A stretch of 64,000 nt of DNA from Liolophura sinensis (taxonomy: Eukaryota > Mollusca > Polyplacophora > Chitonida > Chitonidae). Below, in pieces: positions 60,301-64,000 of this stretch. The translations under genes were made by a program, and so were the position numbers. The DNA is taken from positions 75,358,028 through 75,422,027 of the forward strand of contig NC_088295.1 of assembly GCF_032854445.1 (NCBI RefSeq). Reading direction: 5' to 3'. The notes beneath the pieces were generated by a model, which was not told where the DNA came from, ran no database searches, and worked only from the letters and a program-made list of their open reading frames with translations. Positions within the stretch are counted from its first letter, which is position 1, and each line of letters opens with the position of its first letter.

Positions 60301-61583
60301 TTTTTCATCATTGCAAGTTTATTCCTCCCAGCTTCGAAACTTGTCTGTTAAAACAATGTGCTACCCATCACTATGTGAACAGAGCAACGCGATTGGATTA
60401 TAACAGACCAGGACAGAACAGAACCAACTTGACGTACTTCTCGTTAAGAACAATTTGCTCTCGAAAACTGAATGAACTACGTAGCACTCTTGGTGGTGTA
60501 AAATCCACATCTCTTTTATAAATCAAGGCTTAAGTTACATCTCAGCTTAATTAAGGTGCACTTTGGTTGCTTATGTAGGTTAATGACAAATATAAAAAAG
60601 GTAAATAAAATTCCCATAGTAAATGTTCATAAAGTTTCCAGCGTCTTTTATGATTCCTGTTTGTGTCCATTTGTCCTGTTATCGTCTATGTTTATATGTG
60701 ACACACTATAATATTATTATCATTAATCCATGTATATACCTTATTATATAACATTCTACATTCCACGGGAGAGAGCGGGATTCTCGACAAATGTGTTCCA
60801 CGTGTATACCTATTTATTTTATATAAGGTTTACGCTGAATAAATATGAAATGAAATAGAAACATCAATGTTTTATTTTTTTTTTAGATCGGTGTTAACCA
60901 CAAGGAACTCAACAATACTTATCTTAGGAGGGCGGTTAGGAAACCTGTGGGAACACTGTGCTTCGCGAGACTCATAGCTAACCTCATGGCCTAAGGGGAA
61001 AAATTCGAGTTATGCCGTTTTTTATGCCGTCCCTTAGGCCATCTCGGTTGATTGCCCGTAGCAAGACCAATCAAACTATAAGGGGAAGTATTGGAGCACT
61101 TGACAGATAGAGGAGAGCGAGATATTATACCTATGAGCCAGCGAGAGCTCTATACGAAACACATGGACCTGCGTAAAATGGGACCGAGCTGCTTAGCCCG
61201 TTTCACTGAAATTAAACCTTCGTAAGTACCCGTAAATCATCTTTAACGACAAAAGATGTTTAGCAAATCAAACTGTACTTATACAGGTAGCGCGAATATC
61301 ATTGGAATGGCTATATTTTTCTTTGAAAAGTTTACCCATCTAAGTTAAAATTCAGTATCAGTCAGTTTTATAAGTTGTATACAGGGCTAAATCTTACCTC
61401 TTTTCGTCGGCGGTACCGATCTTTGTCAAACGCTAGTCCTTCATCATGTGAACCGATGTTTAATTTGATGGAGTCGTAGTCGAGAATGCCTGACTGCGCG
61501 TAGTTCACAACTCCCCTACACACCTTCAGCATTAGGCGGACTGAGCGACACACCCGGGAAAACCTCCCTGGTTTCAGGGACTG
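54333..61583 (-). CDS. CNBD2: CNBD2-like protein with two cyclic-nucleotide-binding folds, partial (5' end beyond 61583)
   Basis: Eight minus-strand exons: 61583-61398, 59933-59770, 59165-59009, 58068-57917, 57400-57262, 56912-56581, 55402-55300 and 54719-54353 (or to a stop at 54333). Phases agree throughout; about 533-539 residues are visible. The first fold shows RVILKQGHKPQAVYFLFSGT, LYRRGDMLG and PRSTTFICDD. The second runs from FDDQTVV and WTYVLYKGSCDVV, through a Ser/Gln/Glu-rich insert (exon 6), to FTLRHLEKGSVFGAGFLS and CTVLAIPASVF. The order and the RFSRVCRSVRLMLKVCRGV start match human CNBD2 as I recall it, a sperm protein that binds cAMP. In both folds the usual phosphate-cassette Glu (FGE) is replaced (LGI, FGA), so cyclic nucleotide binding is doubtful. 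The exon 4/5 junction uses a weak donor (GTCAGG). The exon 8 donor GTAAGA may lead to a missing last exon. Confidence 0.78.
54746..54910 (-). repeat. SINE, second tail type, minus strand, in a CNBD2-like intron
   Basis: (TTTA)n, then TTTGATAGTTGTTTAATGCC, ATACTCAGAATGTCTCACTT and GGCAAGTTACTGACGAACTT, as in the 44239 copy. Confidence 0.65.
54919..55000. repeat. Four-copy tandem repeat, exact 20 bp unit
   Basis: ATGAGCTTTAGACTGTGCCA is repeated four times with one change in the last copy, so the array is young. Confidence 0.95.
55515..55725 (+). repeat. tRNA-derived SINE, old copy, in a CNBD2-like intron
   Basis: B box GAGTTCGAATCC, then TCAGGATGTTAGTC, GGACATTCCAGTTTCC and CTGACCGCCGTAGTATGAGT. 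It is most like the 1608 copy. Confidence 0.65.
55726..56580. other. Intron between CNBD2-like exons 6 and 7, unique part
   Basis: No additional exon or repeat recognised. Confidence 0.4.
58235..58345 (+). repeat. SINE 3' fragment
   Basis: CACAATGCTGGCCGCCGTCC, GAAATATTCTTAAGTA and AAAACACTAATCAAATAAA. Confidence 0.75.
58553..58930. repeat. Imperfect tandem repeat, about 30-33 bp unit, pyrimidine-rich
   Basis: Units like GCTACCTCTG...TTTGCTGTTTTCC recur about twelve times just downstream of CNBD2-like exon 3 (in its third intron). The plus-strand open frame over it is a by-product of the repeat. Confidence 0.8.
59295..59375 (-). repeat. SINE 3' fragment, minus strand
   Basis: TTTATTTATTTAGTTATTTG, AGTTTTACGCCTTACTCAAA and TTCACTAATACGACTGTGGC. 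Confidence 0.65.
59460..59613. repeat. Left arm of an inverted repeat
   Basis: Matches the reverse complement of about 60066-59905 for roughly 150 bases with substitutions: GAATGATTTAT, TTTCTAGACACTTTTGCACT, GGGAAGTCCAGTTAAGTTTG. The match continues into sequence homologous to the first bases of CNBD2-like exon 2. Confidence 0.8.
59905..60066. repeat. Right arm of the inverted repeat
   Basis: Partner of 59460-59613. It covers the start of CNBD2-like exon 2 and the adjacent LINE-derived sequence, so the copied segment spanned an exon boundary. Confidence 0.8.
59942..60860 (+). mobile_element. 5'-truncated LINE, C-terminal reverse transcriptase region, antisense to the CNBD2-like gene
   Basis: Frames encode KLNWTSHSDYISAKVSRN, VNKKRLFILYFSLIYLYLSY, GNIIWGNTY, then ATRLDYNRPGQNRTN and YFSLRTICSRKLNELRSTL, typical of the ORF2 C-terminus of CR1/L2-type LINEs. 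A frame interruption separates the two parts. It ends near 60860 with a GCTGAATAAATATGAAATG tail that looks like a 3' microsatellite end. It is a different family from copies A and B. Confidence 0.7.
60861..61397. other. CNBD2-like intron, unique part
   Basis: No exon or repeat recognised between the LINE and exon 1 at 61398. Confidence 0.4.
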
Positions 61584-61967
61584 CTGGAAAATTCAGGATC
61601 AGGAACCGTTATGGAAATCAACATTTATTAACATGACTTAGAAATCCGCGGGAAAGACAACATGGCAATAAACAAGTACAATACGGTTTCTAGCCTGCAT
61701 AGATGTTTCCGATTATTTCACTAGAGTTAAAATCTCTAAGAATTCAGTGCGCATTTCATTGAGATAATACATCATAATTTATTTTATCAAACTATTAAAG
61801 TTACGCCTATATATATTCGAGCCACAGTTGAAGGACTACTATACAGGTCTATAATCTGGTGAAGTTTTCTGGCCCATATTGTGAACTGGCCGGAACTTAA
61901 CCCTGAGTTTACAAATTCTTCGTACATGCAGTTAGTTAGTCAAAATCTGTAGGAATTGTCTGTTCAG
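61584..61967. other. Upstream intron of the CNBD2-like gene
   Basis: Nothing recognised. Confidence 0.35.
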
Positions 61968-62150
61968 CCTGCGCTATATACAAATCCAACATGTAAACTG
62001 GAAAAGCGTTATCGTGCTGAGCGCCAAGCCAGGCATAAGCAAATACCATTTTCAAGTCTTTGGTATGACCCGACCCGGGTTTGATCTCAGCCACCCCCCC
62101 CCCCCCCCCCCCCTTACTTCGATGCGGACGCTCTAACCATTGAAAACACT
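61968..62150 (-). repeat. tRNA-derived SINE 5' part, minus strand, with a C-tract
   Basis: On the minus strand AATGGTTAGAGCGTCCGCAT is an A-box head and GAGATCAAACCCGGGTC a B box. A run of about 20 C (plus strand, 62094-62113) interrupts the head. GCTGAGCGCCAAGCCAGGC matches the GCTGAACGCCAAGCGAGG of the 9198 SINE. The minus-strand frame over it is not a gene. Confidence 0.65.
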
Positions 62151-63391
62151 TTTGGAGTTTCGCAATTTCATGTTCATGATAATGGACCGCTATAGACATG
62201 TGTTCATATAAACATCTACACCTGGTCGGAATGACACATGATGTTCTACCCATACTCATCTGACCAGAATTCATTTCTCCGTGGTAAGAGATATCGTAGT
62301 GTGAGAATAGGACTAAGTAAGGAATTCCACTTTATTTGAGTGTCGACCCCATCATCACATAAGTTGATGATGTGATGCACTAAAACCTCTTTGACTGATT
62401 GGTCATGAAAGTTTAATGGCGTATATCGACAAAGCGGTAATGTGTATAGCCGTTAGACCACACCCTATTTACCAGACAGCATCCATTATTCACAGGATCC
62501 CACTTAGTTACATCCAACCTTCAGAGTTGTCTAATGTGGCGTTTTAACGGCCCCTTTGCCTAATTAGAACTGTTATCTTAGCACTCGGATTTACCGCAAT
62601 AAACTAGGTGTGGTATTTAGAGACAGATCACGTGCCTTCGACCTAATTGGCAGTGCTAGGATACCCAACCTCTGCACTTGTCGGTTATATGACGTCACGA
62701 AAGGCCTTTAGGATAAGCAGGTGCAATGGAGACGGCGTGTACCTTCGACTGACAAGCTGTATGGGGTTTCCAAAAATGTCCTCCATACTTCATGATTGAC
62801 TTTCTACAGCATCCGTAGCATTTTACAATGCCAGCTTGTTGCCTCGTGTACAGGAGGTCACGGTGAATTTATATATTAGTAGTATAAAACTTGTATGAAG
62901 TTGCAGAAATACCTCTGTACACATCCCATTAGTCAGTAATGACAAAATTAAATTAGTATAAAACTTTCACATTTTAGCGGCAACATGCACATATCTTACA
63001 TGTAATAGCATTTATCTATACATTAACCCAGCACTATATATCGGTAGGCCTGTACCGCGGCATAGCACATACATGTACATAGTAGCACGTGCATACATTT
63101 TCAAGAGCACTCATAACATATATTTGCAGAAGCACTTGCATGTATACTAAATAGCCGATGTGGCACGAACCGATTCTTGAGAGAGATATCTTGTGTTGTT
63201 CAGAATAAAATACTTATATTGGGGTTCCGGGTTTGAAATCACGTATATGATAAAAGAGAGTTATACAACAAAATTAGTTAGACCTCACTAATGGACACTA
63301 AGGCTGTGTTTTTGCCAGCCACACAAGTGCTTTCTGCTGTCAAACACAGGATATACATGCACGGACATTGTTATTCTATCGTCATACATAC
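62151..63391. other. Unassigned, nothing recognised
   Basis: No repeat or splice-flanked frame found; probably intron or upstream DNA of the CNBD2-like gene. Confidence 0.3.
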
Positions 63392-63469
63392 CGCTGTGTC
63401 GTGGCTCGTGCATTTCTTTATGGTATTTATTTAAGCTCTTGAGAGCTTCAAGGCTTTTAGCAAACCACA
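63392..63469 (-). other. Candidate upstream exon (possibly of the CNBD2-like gene)
   Basis: A minus-strand stretch between an acceptor (tttactcaagtttcaag) and a good donor (CACAGCG|GTATGTATG) is open in one frame, WFAKSLEALKSLNKYHKEMH. It enters and leaves in phase 1, while the next recognised exon (61583) needs phase 0, so at least one more exon would be required between them. Confidence 0.3.
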
Positions 63470-64000
63470 CTTGAAACTTGAGTAAAATTGGAAGTGTTGG
63501 AATTTAAGGTCAAAAGCAAATTAACCTTTGTGTATTTAATGATACTTTAAATGTCTTCCTGGTAAATGGGCAGAGATCTATATGCGAGCTTGTGTGCATA
63601 CCGTTTGCATGCGTTAATATGGCGTCGATTGCTTTTTAATAACAAACCTGAAAAAGCAGAAATAGTATTTGCAAATTGATGACTTGCAATTTCAGGTAGT
63701 CTTGTGTTATGTTGCCTTGTTGCTTTGTGTGTGTGTGTGTGTGTTTGTTAAATTAGGCTTTGCATGAAACGACTAACCATAGAAAGTACTGGTTACACAT
63801 AAAGGATTTTGAACGAGAATCACCAATTCGAATCCCTACATACACATTATATTAAGTTGATCTTTTAGAATATTCATCGGGAGCTTTTAATGAATATGTT
63901 AAATGGTGTGTATAATGAAATGCGAATGTGGTGAATATGTCTTTCTATAGCCATAGGACTACAATACGTGTTCGAAAATGAGTCTCTTTATATACAAATC
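63470..64000. other. Right edge, nothing recognised
   Basis: Includes a short (GT)n run near 63728-63745. No coding signal. Confidence 0.35.

Noticed and set aside
61936-62274. 112-codon minus-strand frame with a Gly run
   Set aside because: The Gly run is the C-tract and the remainder is SINE sequence.

Overview
This is eukaryotic, animal DNA: AT-rich, intron-rich and gene-sparse, with tRNA-derived SINEs, degraded LINEs, an old Ty3/gypsy element and several large tandem arrays. The gene content (H-type lectin, fibrinogen-related lectin, MGAT4C-like glycosyltransferase) and the SINE types, which resemble ones I know from bivalves and gastropods, suggest a mollusc or close lophotrochozoan. 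Species cannot be fixed from the sequence alone.

Layout. 0.3-0.9 kb: last two coding exons of prefoldin subunit 5 (+). 1-9 kb: repeat-rich; two internally deleted copies of one LINE family, the first interrupted by a PIF/Harbinger-like DNA transposon with its own Myb/SANT reading frame; a young full-length SINE; and an orphan histone H4 start with a TATA box. 9.2-14.5 kb: a SINE beside a broken, envelope-bearing Ty3/gypsy fossil. 15-19.4 kb: almost empty. 19.5-34.6 kb: a complete MGAT4C-like gene (+) in four phase-compatible exons (463 residues); its first intron holds about 7.3 kb of a 47-48 bp minisatellite with higher-order structure. 34.6-40.5 kb: intergenic repeats and a long (TA)n tract. 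40.7-46 kb: a small secreted H-type lectin gene (-) with a 56-57 bp tandem array in its last intron. 48.0-52.2 kb: a complete secreted fibrinogen-domain lectin (-) in four exons (424 residues). 54.3-61.6 kb: eight exons of a CNBD2-like gene with two cyclic-nucleotide-binding folds (-), whose 5' end lies further right.

The two lectin genes are neighbours on the same strand and both encode secreted carbohydrate-binding proteins, so they may form a small innate-recognition cluster; this is inference. MGAT4C-like acts in the Golgi on N-glycans, prefoldin in cytosolic chaperoning, and CNBD2 relatives are linked to sperm function, so the window is not one pathway.

Gene models were built by hand from splice sites, reading phase and remembered protein families. 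Repeat family names are best matches from memory. No database search was run.
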